Source: Leptodactylus fallax
Taxonomy: Eukaryota > Chordata > Amphibia > Anura > Leptodactylidae
NCBI GenBank assembly: GCA_947044405.1
Contig: CAMRHE010000157.1
Span: 2,494,501 to 2,558,500, forward strand
Reading direction: 5' to 3'
DNA: 64,000 nt
Shown: positions 1 to 12,899 of the stretch, in pieces
Layout: every line of letters begins with the position of its first letter
Position numbering within the stretch: position 1 is the stretch's first letter
Position numbers and translations under genes: made by a program
The notes under the pieces: model-generated
What the model was told of the DNA's origin: nothing
Seen by the model: the letters and a program-made list of their open reading frames with translations, nothing else
Databases searched by the model: none

Positions 1-1344
1 TCACAAGAGGCTTTCTGAAGCCTAGGACTCATATACAAGAATGTGTTGAGATTTTGCTAGTACAACTGGACTTGTTGTGTCCTGTATTTTGCCCTTAGAC
101 ATATTTCATTTGACAATTGAAATTTCCAGTGTCCTTATTCACATGTTTTTCCATGCATGTTCACCTCAGCTGGAAATTTCAGGAGACAGGAGTGATAAGT
201 GGGCACCAGATATCTTACACACTGCTTACCTCAGCAGAAACAATGGGTTTCGACAGGAAAACTCCATTATGTCTTATATATGATTCACCTATAGACAAGT
301 GTTTGGAAACCTGTTTAGGAGTTAGATGGCTGAAATTCACATTGATCTGTCAAATGAATAAAAAGGCTTATTCCTTTCAGCTGTCCTTGAACGTATGGAT
401 GACATATAATACTATAGCAGTGCAGTACATATATACTCTATTGATTTATTAGGATAGACCTATAATGCCTCACTTTTCCACAGGACTAGTTGTTTTCTAG
501 CACAATAAAAGCAGAATATTTTTGGTGGAGACCATGAGGTTAACAGTATATGTGACCAGTGCAGTGATTTTCATATGTCTGAATGTTTGTTTGCAAAGCC
601 AGAATGTAAAGAGAAGGTTCTGAGAATCTGCACATTATTCTTAAAGGGGAATTCTACTATGACTTATTCATGTAGAACAATTAAGAGTGTGTCCCTAAGA
701 CCTACAAAACTGGTGTACCAACCTTAGAGACAGATACTTCACCTACAATGAAGGCCTATGAAATTTCTGTCAATCAAAATAAAACTGTGCCCCAGAGACT
801 GTTACATTGTAGAAAAAATGTATTATAAAACTGAAACCCAGTTATCAATATAAAGAGCTCCACCATTTAGCAGTAGCGTAAATCACAGTAAATATATCAT
901 AATCTGATTCAATAAATGTATAGCACACATGATTTTCCCAGGCTGCACCTTGTGCATGCGTGTTATACAACATCGCTTATATGTGTTGCTGTGAAGAAAG
1001 GAAATGTGATGTAACAGATCTATTCAGAGAAACCTTGTGACTATGTGCAATGTACATTGTGTAGGGGAGGGTCCTGTGGCACATCTTTATTATACATCTG
1101 CAGATTGTCAGAACAGCAGCAAAGGGTTTTATGGTCAATGTTTCCATCAGTTACTGCAGTAGTTCCTTTTAGGCTTAGGTAACAAGGATCTCTTTTTTAG
1201 AAGAACAGTACAATATCACAGCGTGTTCCTTCACCCTCCTACAGAACTGTGGAGATATGATATCTGGAATTAGATGCATATATCATAAGAGACCACTAAT
1301 ATCTATATGTAAAGATAATCTCCCCTCCAAAATACCTGCAGATA
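1..1344. other. no gene recognised
   Basis: AT-rich unique-looking sequence up to the first transposon. The short open frames show no family motif and no codon bias, and I see no repeat boundary, RNA gene or exon. Confidence 0.5.
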
Positions 1345-1346
1345 TA

Positions 1347-2966
1347 CAGTGCCTTGTGAAAGTATTCGGCCCCCTTGAACTTTTCAACCTTTTGCCACAT
1401 TTCAGGCTTCAAACATAAAGATATAAAATTTTAATTTTTTGGTGAAGAATCAACAACAAGTGGGACACAATTGTGAAGTGGAATGAAATTTATTGGTTAT
1501 TTTAAACTTTTGTAAAAAATAAAAAACTGAAAAGTGGGGCGTGCAATGTTATTCGGCCCCTTTACTTTCAGTGCAGCAAACTCACTCCTGAAGTTCAGTG
1601 AGGATCTCTGAATGATCCAATGTTGTCCTAAATGACTGATGATGATAAATATAATCCACCTATGTGTAATCAAGTCTCCGTATAAATGCACCTGCTCTGT
1701 GATAGTCTCAGGGTTCTGTTTAAAGTGCAGAGAGCATCATGAAGACCAAGGAACACACCAGGCAGGGCCATGATACTGTTGTGGAGAAGTTTAAAGCCGG
1801 ATTTGGATACAAAAAGATTTCCCAAACTTGAAACATCCCAAGGAGCACTGTGCAAGTGATCATATTGAAATGGAAGGAGTATCAGACCACTGCAAATCTA
1901 CCAAGACCCAGCCGTCCCTCCAAATTTTCATCTCAAACAAGTAGAAGACTGATCAGAGATGCAGCCAAGAGGCCCATGATCACTCTGGATGAACTGTAGA
2001 GATCTACAGCTGAGGTGGGAGAGTCTGTCCATAGGACAACAATCAGTCGTACACTGCACAAATCTGGCCTTTATGGAAGAGTGGCAAGAAGAAAGCCATT
2101 TCTCAAAGATATCCATAAAAAGTCTCATTTAAAGTTTGCCACAAGCCACCTGGGAGACACACCAAACATATGGAAGAAGGTGCTCTGGTCAGATGAAACC
2201 AAAATCGAACTTTTTGGCCACAATGCAAAATGATATGTTTGGCGTAAAAGCAACACAGCTCATCACCCTGAACACACCATCCCCACTGGTAACAGCATCA
2301 TGGTTTGGGCCTGCTTTTCTTCAGCAGGGATAGGGAAGATGGTTAAAATTGATGGGAAGATGGATGGAGCCAAATACAGGACCATTCTGGAAGAAAACCT
2401 GTTGGAGTCTGCAAAAGACCTGAGATTGGGACGGAGATTTATCTTCCAACAAGACAATGATCCCAAACATAAAGCAAAATCTACAATGGAATGGTTCACA
2501 AATAAACATATCCAGGTGTTAGACTGGCCAAGTCAAAGTCCAGACCTGAATCCAATCGAGAATCTGTGGAAAGAGCTGAAAACTGCTGTTCACAAACGCT
2601 CTCCATCCAACCTCACTGAGCTCGAGCTGTTTTCCAAGGAAGAATGGGCAAGAATTTCAGTCTCTCGATGTGCAAAACTGATAGAGACATACCCCAAGCG
2701 ACTTGCAGCTGTAATCGCAGCAAAAGGTGGCGCTACAAAGTATTAACTTAAGGGGGCCGAATAATTTGGCACGCCCCACTTTTCAGTTTTTTATTTTTTA
2801 CAAAAGTTTAAAATATCCAATAAATTTTGTTCCACTTCACGATTGTGTCCCACTTGTTGTTGATTCTTCACCAAAAAATTTAAATTTTATATCCTTATGT
2901 TTGAAGCCTGAAATGTGGCAAAAGGTTGAAAAGTTCAAGGGGGCCGAATACTTTCGCAAGGCACTG
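1347..2966 (+). mobile_element. Tc1-like transposon, full-length but dead
   Basis: The 1620-bp element is flanked by TA on both sides (1345-1346 and 2967-2968), as expected for Tc1/mariner. Its arms are inverted repeats of about 200 bp (1347-1565 and 2750-2966). Each arm has an outer and an inner copy of an 'attcggccccctt'-like box (the inner ones near 1550 and 2752), which is the IR/DR layout known from Sleeping Beauty-type elements. Arm similarity is high but imperfect, so this is a moderately old copy. The transposase between the arms carries three nonsense codons. Confidence 0.93.
1739..2746 (+). pseudogene. Tc1-like transposase pseudogene (three in-frame stops)
   Basis: From the ATG at 1739 a single reading frame runs to the stop at 2744-2746 with no frameshift: about 335 codons, normal for a Tc1 transposase. 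The frame begins MKTKEHTRQ and carries a paired-like helix-turn-helix region. The catalytic signatures are WSDETKIELFG (first Asp), QQDNDPKH (second Asp) and NPIENLWKELK (Glu), with 34 residues between the second Asp and the Glu, giving DD34E. It is interrupted by TGA at 1829-1831, TAG at 1997-1999 and TGA at 2231-2233. The two TGAs are best explained as CGA to TGA and the TAG as CAG to TAG. The triad residues themselves are intact, so decay is by nonsense only. Confidence 0.92.
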
Positions 2967-2968
2967 TA

Positions 2969-3834
2969 AGCCCATAAATTGTCTCTATGTAGTCTATTAG
3001 TTACCATGGTTTGGCATATGCTTATTTTCCAAATGTGACCACCATTTACATCAGTCAAGACTGTACCCATAGGGGTTGTCACCCTCCTTTCCAAAGACAC
3101 TCAGAGCATATAAATCTGCATTATCTGCAGTGTTGTTCAGAAATGTATTTTCTTTCAGTTTTTGTTACTACTTTGCCCTTGTTCCATAGTAGTTCTCAGT
3201 TTTCTTTTTCTTTCCGTGAATCAGAAGGCAATGGATGAACAGTACTGCAGACCCTTCTCATTATTGTAAGTAAATATTGCTGCCTCTAAGAATTCAATAT
3301 CTGGGGTCCTTCAAGAACAATGCTGTAATATTAATAGGGGATCTCGTCAATTGAAGAAAAGTATTAACAACAGTAACTGAAGTGTATACATTGGAATAGT
3401 ATATACTGTTTGGATTTTTTATCTTGCATTGCACATTTAAAACTGGTGAACTGGACTATAAAGCTGGCCATACAACAGCTCATTTGTCCGACAGCTATCC
3501 TTCCTTACCACCCATGCATGTGCATGCTTAGCTCTACCCGAATATATGGTTTCTGAATGGGTAGTAACCTGATGCCAGACTTTTCTGCTGCTGGTTTATC
3601 TCTTCTGAGAGCATAAGGATAGGCTGAAATCTAATAGCCTGATTCTTTTTCGCTTTGACATCTGTGGTCAGCTGGTCCCACCAAAATTGGAAGGTTTGTC
3701 CAACATTAATCTAATGTGTTTGGCCACCTTAAGACATTACATGGTGCAAAATATAAGGACTGAGTAAGTACTTATATAAGTGGTGATATGCCCCCATAAA
3801 TTCTAATTAGGTTTATCTAGATTCACCACCTTTA
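2969..3834. other. no gene recognised
   Basis: AT-rich sequence after the Tc1 copy with no convincing open frame, repeat end or RNA signature. Confidence 0.45.
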
Positions 3835-3835
3835 G

Positions 3836-4010
3836 CCCCGGTTCACATCTGCGTTCGGGTTTCCGTTTGGGGAGTTCGGTTGGGGACCCCTCAAACGGAA
3901 ACCTATATGCATAAAAAAGCGGTTTAGACTATAATGGGGTCCGTGTGGTTTCCGCTCGGTTTCCACACGAAACAAACGGAGAGGAAAGTGCTGCTTTCCT
4001 CTCAGTACAT
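3836..4010. repeat. Harbinger-type MITE fragment
   Basis: Begins with TTA followed by 'gccccggttcacatctgcg', resembling the 'ggttcacactagcg' terminus of complete TWA-flanked elements at 14612 and 37749. Internal 'gtttccg' and 'cggaaac' boxes pair as inverted repeats. The right terminus is not clear, so this may be truncated. Confidence 0.45.
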
Positions 4011-4155
4011 CTAAAGCCTGAGAATTCCATCAGATTTATTGTAATCTACTTTATATTCCTTCATACAAATGCTGTGACATTTACTGAATATTTACCTGTT
4101 ATGAATTGGCCAGAGATTCTTTATCAATATGATTTTGTCTAAGCAAAAAAAATGT

Positions 4156-4376
4156 GCAACTTTTATTTTTTTATTTATTTTTTTTATGCTTACTTGTATA
4201 GCGCCATCATATTCCACAGCGCTTTACAGATATTGTCAGTCACTGTCCCATATAGGTCTCACAATCTATATTCCCTATCAGTATGACTTTGGAGTGTGGG
4301 AGGAAACCGGAGTACATGGAGGAAACCCACGCAAACATGGGGAGAACATACAAACTCCTTGCAGATGTTGTCCTGA
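4156..4376 (-). repeat. LINE 3'-tail or derived SINE copy
   Basis: Contains the box 'tatagcgccatcatattcca' that recurs in variant form near 25950, 27510, 46510, 50010 and 55210. It also has a second box beginning 'ggagtgtgggaggaaaccgg', shared with 27610. Near 50 kb the first box lies just downstream of a LINE reverse-transcriptase C-terminus on the minus strand. I therefore infer this is a 5'-truncated LINE tail, or a SINE sharing that tail, inserted in minus orientation. A T/A-rich tract at the left end fits a retroposon tail. Confidence 0.55.
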
Positions 4377-4808
4377 GCTAAAGAAGGTACGTGCCATAAA
4401 TGCTGTTACTGCTGCTGTGTCCTGTGACTCCCGCAGTGGTCATGTCATGTAGTACAACATTATTGCAGTGATTTAAACAGAAACTGGTACAGAACCATTG
4501 ACAGTGGATAAGCTCAGTTTACACAACTCTGGCAGGCTAGGAATGCCACTTATTACTAATAGAGATATGTGAATTGATTCCGCACAAATTAAATTTCTGA
4601 CACTTTTGGTATTCGTCCCATACAAATTGTTCAAAATAGCACCCACCATTTTACAGATCAGAAGAAATATCATATAACTTCCGGTGTGGCCCAGCAGGCT
4701 TTCCCATAATCCCTTACAGGCAGCCCTCCCTCTAGCACAGCCAACCTCGAGAGGCTATAAGTGTGAGTCTCTGATGATTCACTGGACAAATCATAGCTAC
4801 TATATAAC

Positions 4809-5250
4809 CAGGGCTGTGGAGTTGGTAGGCCAAACCACGACTCCAACTTTGACTCCTCTATTTTTCCACAGTTCAACGCTGACTCCTTCATAAATGGCCG
4901 GCAGCCATGGTTAGTAGTTACCCAATAACTCCTCCAATTCATTAAAAAGCCAGTGATTGTATTACTATGAAAGTATATATGCAACAAACAATGCCTGTAA
5001 TTAATTATACAATATTAATAATTCCATATGAGTCAAAAAAAATTAATAATTTTGTATTGAAGTCTGAGGGAACCTTTTTTCCAACTCCACTTTCCTGTGT
5101 AAAAGAACCCAACCAGAAAATTCTTCTGCTTTGATACAGATAGGAGAGAGAGAGAATCACACATGACCAAATCAAATCTGATGGCCTGACACGAATTTCT
5201 GCATCTTTGCTCATCTCTAATGAAGAATTTACACTTTTGCCTATGGAGTG
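4809..5250. repeat. hAT-like repeat fragment ('cagggctgtggagt' family)
   Basis: Starts with 'cagggctgtggagttgg', a CAG-type terminus. Relatives are visible at 7195-7265, 14235-14310 and 24240-24450, where the strand-reversed form ends in 'cttcacaacactg'. No second terminus or 8-bp duplication is evident here, so superfamily assignment is tentative and the right boundary is approximate. Confidence 0.4.
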
Positions 5251-5923
5251 CACTTTATCCATAAACCTGTGCACAATACAACAATAAAAGCAAAACCAAA
5301 AGAATTCTGGCTGTATAACTTAGTCTGCAATTTGTCCATTGAGTTTAGCCATTGCTGAAATGTAGAAAGATCCAATCATTACAATAAATACTATAATCCT
5401 ATATCAATTACTTTCTATGTCAGGGCTTCTGTGATGGTAATTACTTGTGCATGCTGAGTCCTCTCTGCTTTAAAATCCTGCAAATTAGATGGTGAGAAGA
5501 ATAACCTTCTCTTTTACTATTTATTTAGTGTGTATGTGACCATTCTGGGACCTGGATAATGACCACATTGGAGCGGGAGCGCTATATGAATCATGAACAT
5601 CTGCAGTGCTAACTAATGATTAAAATGCAATTATTGTTATTGCACAAGAGGGGGTTATCTGAGCATGCTTTATATATGGAGCTGAGCATAGATGATATAG
5701 GTCTGGGAATGCATGTCGCTAGTACAAGTCTGAACCATTCCCCTGCATAGCCTACAGACAGAAGCCTTGTAAAACTAACACAAGGCATGAAACTACACGT
5801 GGTGCAGCCTTTGCATAGTAAGTATCTGCAGAAGTTCACAGAATGGTTACGCCATCTTTAGAACAAATGTTTCATTAGGATTTTCGATTCCTGCTTCTTT
5901 GTCTGTTTTCAGCTTGTGGCTTC
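5251..5923. other. no gene recognised
   Basis: No open frame with family motifs, no repeat termini and no structured RNA seen. Confidence 0.45.
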
Positions 5924-6293
5924 TTAAAGGGGTTGTCCAGTTCATTTTTTATTATTTAATACTATAGCTACTGTAGATATAAACATAATAAATGGGTACT
6001 CCCCTCTCCCCGGGAAGTGGCACCTCCAGGCTTCTGTAAACAGGTCCCCTGGCTGATGTCACCAGACCTCATTGGTGATCTCAAATGACACATGACTGCT
6101 GTGATTCGCTGTTCGTGAAGAGATGACCGCTAAGGACAGTGATTGGCTGGAAGTGGTCACCTGCCACAGACCAGTGGAGCTGTCAGCACTGGAAACAGAG
6201 GCTAGTGGAGAGGCAAGTACTTGTATGTTTTGGTTATCACCCCTGTAACAGCAGCATAAAATAATAGAAATATGAACTGGACAACCCCTTTAA
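5924..6293. mobile_element. T2/Kolobok-like MITE
   Basis: TTAA lies at both edges (5924-5927 and 6290-6293). The termini are inverted repeats: 'aggggttgtccagttcat' on the left and its near-perfect reverse complement on the right. A TTAA duplication with TTAAAGG-type ends matches the T2 MITE family described in Xenopus and assigned to the Kolobok superfamily. The interior is non-coding. Confidence 0.8.
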
Positions 6294-6369
6294 GCTTTAC
6301 ATGTTTATAAAAATGGATTGCAATGGATCAGTTTGTGTGGGCTTTGCCGAGTGATTTCGTTCAGACCGA

Positions 6370-6790
6370 ACACGGCTGAACCGAAACTGCTATCATTATA
6401 CTGCGGGTTCTCTTTAGACCTCAGAGTATATTAAGTGGAGGGCCACGGGAGGTGAGGAAACATGAAAAACACTGTTACTAACTTCTCCTGCGCGACTCCC
6501 TGCTGTCTTCTGTGCTCCTGGCTGACGTCAAGAATCGCTGATTGGGCCTCAGCATCACGTGGTGTAGTGTCGCATAGACACAAGCATCACAGTGCCACGT
6601 GACTTCAGTCAGAAGTGCCGAAGACAGCAGGGAGTTGTGCAGAAGAGGTTTGTAACACTGTTTTTTATGTTTCCTCACCTCCCCTGGCCTTTCGCTTATT
6701 ATACTCTGGGATCTAAAGAGACAGCAGAGTATAATAATATCAGTTTTGGTTTGGCCTGAACGAAACTGCAAATATTGTAATAACCAAACC
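6370..6790. repeat. foldback repeat with about 180-bp arms
   Basis: The left arm (about 6395-6530) and right arm (about 6605-6770) are imperfect inverted copies; for example 'ggaggtgaggaaacat' pairs with 'atgtttcctcacctcc', and both arms contain 'ctgctgtct' or its complement. A stem interrupted by a loop of roughly 80 bases could form. The flank at 6860 contains 'aatcgcccagccctag', which looks like a CAG-type hAT terminus read from the other strand, so this may be the core of a hAT MITE. Confidence 0.6.
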
Positions 6791-7451
6791 GAATTAAACG
6801 ATGAGAACAAAATCATGTCGGTTATCCAGGTTGACGTTCAGTTTCAGTTATTTTTCAATTAATCGCCCAGCCCTAGTACCTAAGCAATGGCCCCAGTCTG
6901 ATATATAGAGATACGGTATACGCAGCAAGAAAAAGAACAGGTGAGAGACATATGAGACTTTAGCTTTGGGTAGAATATACATTTCTGGGGATAAACTACT
7001 TAAGGGAACATTTGTAAATTATGTGTGTTATATTCTAGTTAGGAATTCACATTGGAATTGGAGGACGCTTCGAAGGGAGGGGATGAGAGGAAGACTGCAG
7101 AGTGCTTTATTTTCTATAAAGCAGTTTAAGGCCATACATATTTTAAAGAGGTTGTCTGATAGAATAAAATCTTTTCAAAAAGATTGGGCTGTGGTGGAGT
7201 GTGGGTCAATTTGGGTGGAGAATGACTACAAGTTGGAGTCAGAAAAAGTTATTGACTTCGGCTTCTATATAAAATTATTAATTATTATGCATTATTAAAG
7301 GTTTTTTTTTGGGTGCTCAAGTATCTGATCCAGGGGCAAGGTCTGACGACCAGGATAAGTTATGGCTGAAATCTACACCCTAACTGGTGTGGATTTCAAT
7401 TTTGGGAACACGGGACCTCCTGAGACGCAAACTCCGTACAGCCCTGCATGT
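6791..7451. other. no gene; one repeat fragment
   Basis: Around 7190-7265 there is a stretch with 'ggctgtggtggagt' and 'ttggagtcag' related to the hAT-like family at 4809. Otherwise nothing is recognised. Confidence 0.4.
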
Positions 7452-7453
7452 TA

Positions 7454-8979
<1,526 letters not shown>

Positions 8980-8981
8980 TA

Positions 8982-9755
8982 TGGCTACTGACATCTTCCT
9001 TATAGATGTCAGTAGTGCGTAAACTGCACTTTACAGTACAGACAACAAGAGGTTACTGATTGATGTTGATTACTGATGTAATGTGCAGATTTTGCATCCA
9101 AATATAGGTTAGTAATTGGGCATAGTGGGAAGTGTCAGTGTGTTCACAACAATCACTACATTAAGAGTTCTTCAGGCTTCAGTTGGCGCACTTCCAGGGA
9201 AATGAACAGCTTGCATATTACTAGTTCTTGCGCGTCTACAACCTTGTACTAAAAATAAGTCACTTGAAACAAGGCCAGCATGCTGTCATATGATAAGTTG
9301 TTCATGCAGACATTTTTCTTGCACCTTCGTCTAGATATTACCTGCGCTGCATTCTTTTTCTGCTTGGGACTCCCCTTCTTTTTGCTAAGACTAAGGACCA
9401 CATCCAGAATAGCTTCCAGGAGTGCTGAATTTTACTGATAACAATGATGTGCTGAATCCTATGGTACTGTGCAACTCCTTGGTTTTTACTGCAGGCGGTA
9501 AAACAGTTTCCACAGATTACTGATGGAGGGGGCTCAAGCAGCAAGACATCTGCAGTTGACTTCATCATGAAAAGGGCTTGTTTTGTCCAAATCATACACC
9601 ATGCAACCTCTCTGGAAAAAAAAAAAATATGTTCATTAACACTAGCAAGCCAGAGTTTCAATTCACAGTGAAATTGTATCCAACCTCTAAAACCCCTACC
9701 AATCCTGAGAATCTTTTCTCCTTCACTGTTTTCCCTTGCACAGCAGCTTCCTGGC
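8982..9755. other. no gene recognised
   Basis: A 107-codon frame on the minus strand at 9338-9661 shows no recognisable domain. No repeat ends were identified. Confidence 0.4.
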
Positions 9756-10735
9756 AGTTCCCTATACTGATCATTTACAAGCAGAGTTTAGTAGCCATCA
9801 GGGGCGTAACTTGAGGGAGTGCAGAGGGTGCAGTTGCCCAGGAACCTTAGAGGGCCCATAAGCACTGGCATCAGTATTGAGACTGCAGCTTTTATCTGGC
9901 CCATAAACCAAGGAGACCCACAGATTACCCTAACCACACTAAGGTTGATTAAACTCCTTAGCACCCGTAACCGTCACTATCAAGAATTCGCCGTAGGGAT
10001 GAGGTAGGGGGTCCCAGACAAAAGATTGCATCGGGGCCCACAAGATTTTAGTTACGCCACTGGTCGCCATTCACTACTGCACATTTGGAAGCAATGGTTA
10101 GTTACCAGTCGCTTCTACACTGATAATGTGGGAGCAGCATTTAGTCTTCAGTTGTTCGTATACTTATAATATGGATTCTGTGTTTAGTCGCCAGTCCACT
10201 CCTATACTAGTAATTTGGGAGCAGTGTTCAGTCACCAGGTATCTCCTATACTTGTAATTTGTGAGCAACGTTTAGTTTTTAGTCGGTTCTATTCTAATAA
10301 TCTGAGAGCTCCCATACTTATAATTTGGGTCCTGTGTTTAGTCACCGGACCACTCTTTTACTAGTAATTTGGGATCAGTATTTATTCCCCAGGTCACTCC
10401 TATAGTCGTAATTTGGAAGCAGCGATTAGTCACCAGTTCACTCCTATAGCTATAATCTGGGATCAGTGGTTATTCACCAGTTCACTCCTATAGCTATAAT
10501 CTGGAATCAGTGGTTATTCACCAGTTCACTCCTATAGTTATAATTTGGGATCCGTTTTCAGTCACCAGTTCAGGCCTATAGTTATAATCTGGGATCAGTG
10601 TTCAGTCGCCAGTTCACTCCTATAGTTATAATTTGGGATTAGCGTTTAGTCGCCAGTTCACTCCTATAGTTATAATTTGGGATTAGTGTTCAGTCGCCAG
10701 TTCACTCCTATAGTTATAATTTGGAAGCAATGGTT
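9756..10735. repeat. 44-bp minisatellite, about 15 units, interrupted by a hAT MITE
   Basis: A unit of the form 'cagttcactcctatagttat' followed by 'aatttgggatcagtgttcagtcgc' repeats with a 44-base period; for example 'ctcctatag' begins at 10617, 10661 and 10705. Units at the right end are nearly identical while those at the left are much diverged. One recognisable unit (about 9760-9798) lies left of the hAT MITE at 9799-10062, so that MITE inserted into the array. The phrase 'tttggaagcaatggtta' occurs near both ends (10084 and 10722). Confidence 0.85.
9799..10062. mobile_element. hAT-type MITE
   Basis: The termini are 'caggggcgtaact' on the left and 'agttacgccactg' on the right, inverted repeats matching at 12 of 13 bases. 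Flanking 8-mers are gtagccat (9791-9798) and gtcgccat (10063-10070), an 8-bp target duplication with one mismatch. CAG-type ends plus an 8-bp duplication are diagnostic of hAT elements. The 264-bp interior has no coding potential. Confidence 0.8.
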
Positions 10736-10780
10736 AAACCGCTTGCAATAATGTTTTGGGAATAGCATTTATTTAAAAAC

Positions 10781-10954
10781 ATGGCCGAAAGGCTCATAAC
10801 CCCACAGGAGGCAAGTGAAATGATATGCACAGATATGGACACCGCAAGTGAAGGTGAAGCACAGATTTTGTTTACATGTGAGACTGTATTTACTGACACT
10901 GACTCTGAGCCCCCCTCCCCCCATCAGCTCCAGGTCCTCCTGGGTCTGAGTTGA
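10781..10954 (+). pseudogene. piggyBac-like transposase N-terminal fragment
   Basis: An open frame of 57 codons begins MAERLITPQEASEMIC and continues into an Asp/Glu/Ser/Thr-rich stretch (TDMDTASEGEA and TVFTDTDSE) before TGA at 10952-10954. PiggyBac transposases typically open with a short basic/helical segment (M-A-x-R followed by x-x-x-E-A) and an acidic region, which this resembles. No DDD catalytic domain follows. The start codon lies 41 bases inside the left terminus, a plausible spacing for this family. Confidence 0.6.
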
Positions 10955-11118
10955 CATGGATAGCTGTGGACCAGTTACTGCTTGATTTTTGATTTTTGTC
11001 CCTTTTTTTTTTTGACCCTCTAATAAATTTGATCAACATCATCAGGATTGGTCCTGGCCACCATTTCCCATAATAATCCCCGCCCCCACTGAAAAAAATG
11101 GATGCCCCCAAAAAATTA

Positions 11119-11235
11119 TGTTGTGTGTGCTCAAAATGAGGCATCAGAAAGAATACAATATATCAGTGTGAATCGTGCCCCACAAAGCCGGATTGTGTAT
11201 TAAATATTTCAAAATTTAACACACTTATTTGGATT
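11119..11235 (+). pseudogene. piggyBac C-terminal cysteine-rich domain remnant
   Basis: Translated from 11119 the frame reads CCVCSK, a TGA stop, GIRKNTIYQCESCP, then TKPDCV. This matches the zinc-binding C-terminal signature of piggyBac transposases (C-x2-C, G-x-R-K-x-T, Y-x-C-x2-C-P). The stop replaces a residue where CGA to TGA is a likely change. Together with the N-terminal fragment upstream it shows that the catalytic middle was deleted. Confidence 0.72.
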
Positions 11236-12899
11236 TTTTTTTTTTTTTTACTTATCCACCCCTACTTTCTTGTATATCGACCATTAAAATATATATTTTT
11301 TATTTATTATATATATGTTTAATATATATTTTATATTGCCCTCAGCCATTTCACACACTAAAAATTCTCTCTATATCCCTAGATAAATACCATGAAGAGT
11401 GTCACTTCACAAATTAAAATTTCTCACTACAAACATCTCCCTCTGTAATTTACATCCACATTTGGACGCATACTCAGGAGAAATTGTTTAACAGGTGATG
11501 GGGTGCATTTTCTTCTTTAACCCTTTATAAGAATAAAATATTTGAGACACAACCTTTTATTGGAAAAAAATAAAATTTTTCATTTTCGTGGCACAATTTT
11601 GGGAAAATTTGTGGGTTCAAAATGCTCAATATACCCATTGATAAATTCCTTCAGGGGGTGTAGTTTCCAAAATGGGGTCAAGTTTTAGGAGTTTGGGAGT
11701 CAGGAAACCTGCAAATATCTCAAGTTACCTGAGAATGATTCCAGCAAAGTCTGCCCTTCAGAATCCCAATGTGTTCCTTCCCCTCTGCTTCCTGCTGTGT
11801 GTCTAGTACTTCTGCACTGTGGAGAAATTGTTTAACAAACTGTGAGGTGGATTTTCTCTTTTATCCCAAGTGTAAAGCTGTACATTTTAGGGCTAAATAC
11901 ACATTTAGAAGTTTTGAGGGGAGCAGTTTTGAAAATGGGGAGATTTATGTTTTTTTTTTTTAGTAATATAGAGGTCTTTCAGATCCCCTACAGAACTGAA
12001 TTGATCCTTTAAAAAAATTTATTTGGATTTTTTTTTTTAAATCTGCATAATGGCTGTTGGAGAGTTGAGCCTTTTAACATCCTTAAAACATTATAGGAGG
12101 TTTAAAGAATGATGCCAAGTTGGGGCTTCACAAATATAAATTTTGATCCAAACCAGATGTATCTGGAAGAGTTGTTTATTATACTCTGTGGTCTCTTCAG
12201 GCTCTAGAGGGTAATAACCAAGGCACAGGGAAGGTATGTAAAAATAATAGCTACTCACCTTCGTAGTCTATACTACAGCATTCATTCTTCAGCGCTCCAT
12301 CTTATTCAGCTCCCAGGTCACTGCTGAAGTATGTCATTGAGCCTTAGCAGTAGGGCCATTGACGCCATAATGCTAATGCTGTAGCATCAAAATGTGCTGA
12401 CATCATCGCCTCCCCCATGTGACCACTGAGGTCTTGTTGGTGACCTGTGGGCGAATAAGATGGCAAATGGTATGGAAAGAGGACTAGAATGCCAGAGGAT
12501 GCTGTGACAGCCTACAAAAGGTAAGTAAATTTTGTACACCCTTGCTGCCCTTGTAGACCCCAAAATTTTAGTAAAATTTTTTATTACAAACCCAGCTTAA
12601 TTATGAACCATTTGTTTCAGTTCTAGTTATTAACTAATCTTGGTGGTATGCCATCTGTCTGAAAAGTAATATATTTCAAATCTTGAAAGTTGCAATTTTT
12701 AAACTTTTTCAATAAATAAGTGCAAAACATCGACCAGAATTTGCCAACAACATGAAGTACAATGTGCCATGAAAAAAAAAAAAAATTCTCAAAATCACCT
12801 TAATGTATTACCCTATAAAGTGACATTTTAGTCAGGAAGCCTGGCGCGGTGGCAAGTGGTTAAACAGGTTTGTAGAACAAAAAAGAATTAACAATAAAT

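Larger units (their letters stand above)
10740..12859 (+). mobile_element. piggyBac-like element, internally deleted
   Basis: TTAA lies at 10736-10739 and 12860-12863. The inner ends resemble each other as inverted repeats ('accgcttgc' on the left; the reverse complement on the right reads 'ccacttgcc'). Inside, in order, are a piggyBac-style transposase N-terminus (10781-10954), a C-terminal cysteine-rich remnant (11119-11235) and about 1.6 kb of non-coding sequence. The catalytic core between the two coding remnants is missing, so this is a non-autonomous derivative. The 11.5-12.0 kb part has many poly-A/T tracts. Confidence 0.68.

Noticed and set aside
6478..6816. 112-codon minus-strand open frame
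   Set aside because: Coincides with the arms of the foldback repeat at 6370-6790; no protein motif.
9338..9661. 107-codon minus-strand open frame
   Set aside because: No recognisable domain, low-complexity stretches, and no repeat or splice context; likely chance.
9756..10735. Regularly spaced repeats suggesting a CRISPR array
   Set aside because: The whole 44-bp unit is repeated with no unique spacers, and the sequence is a vertebrate chromosome; it is a minisatellite.
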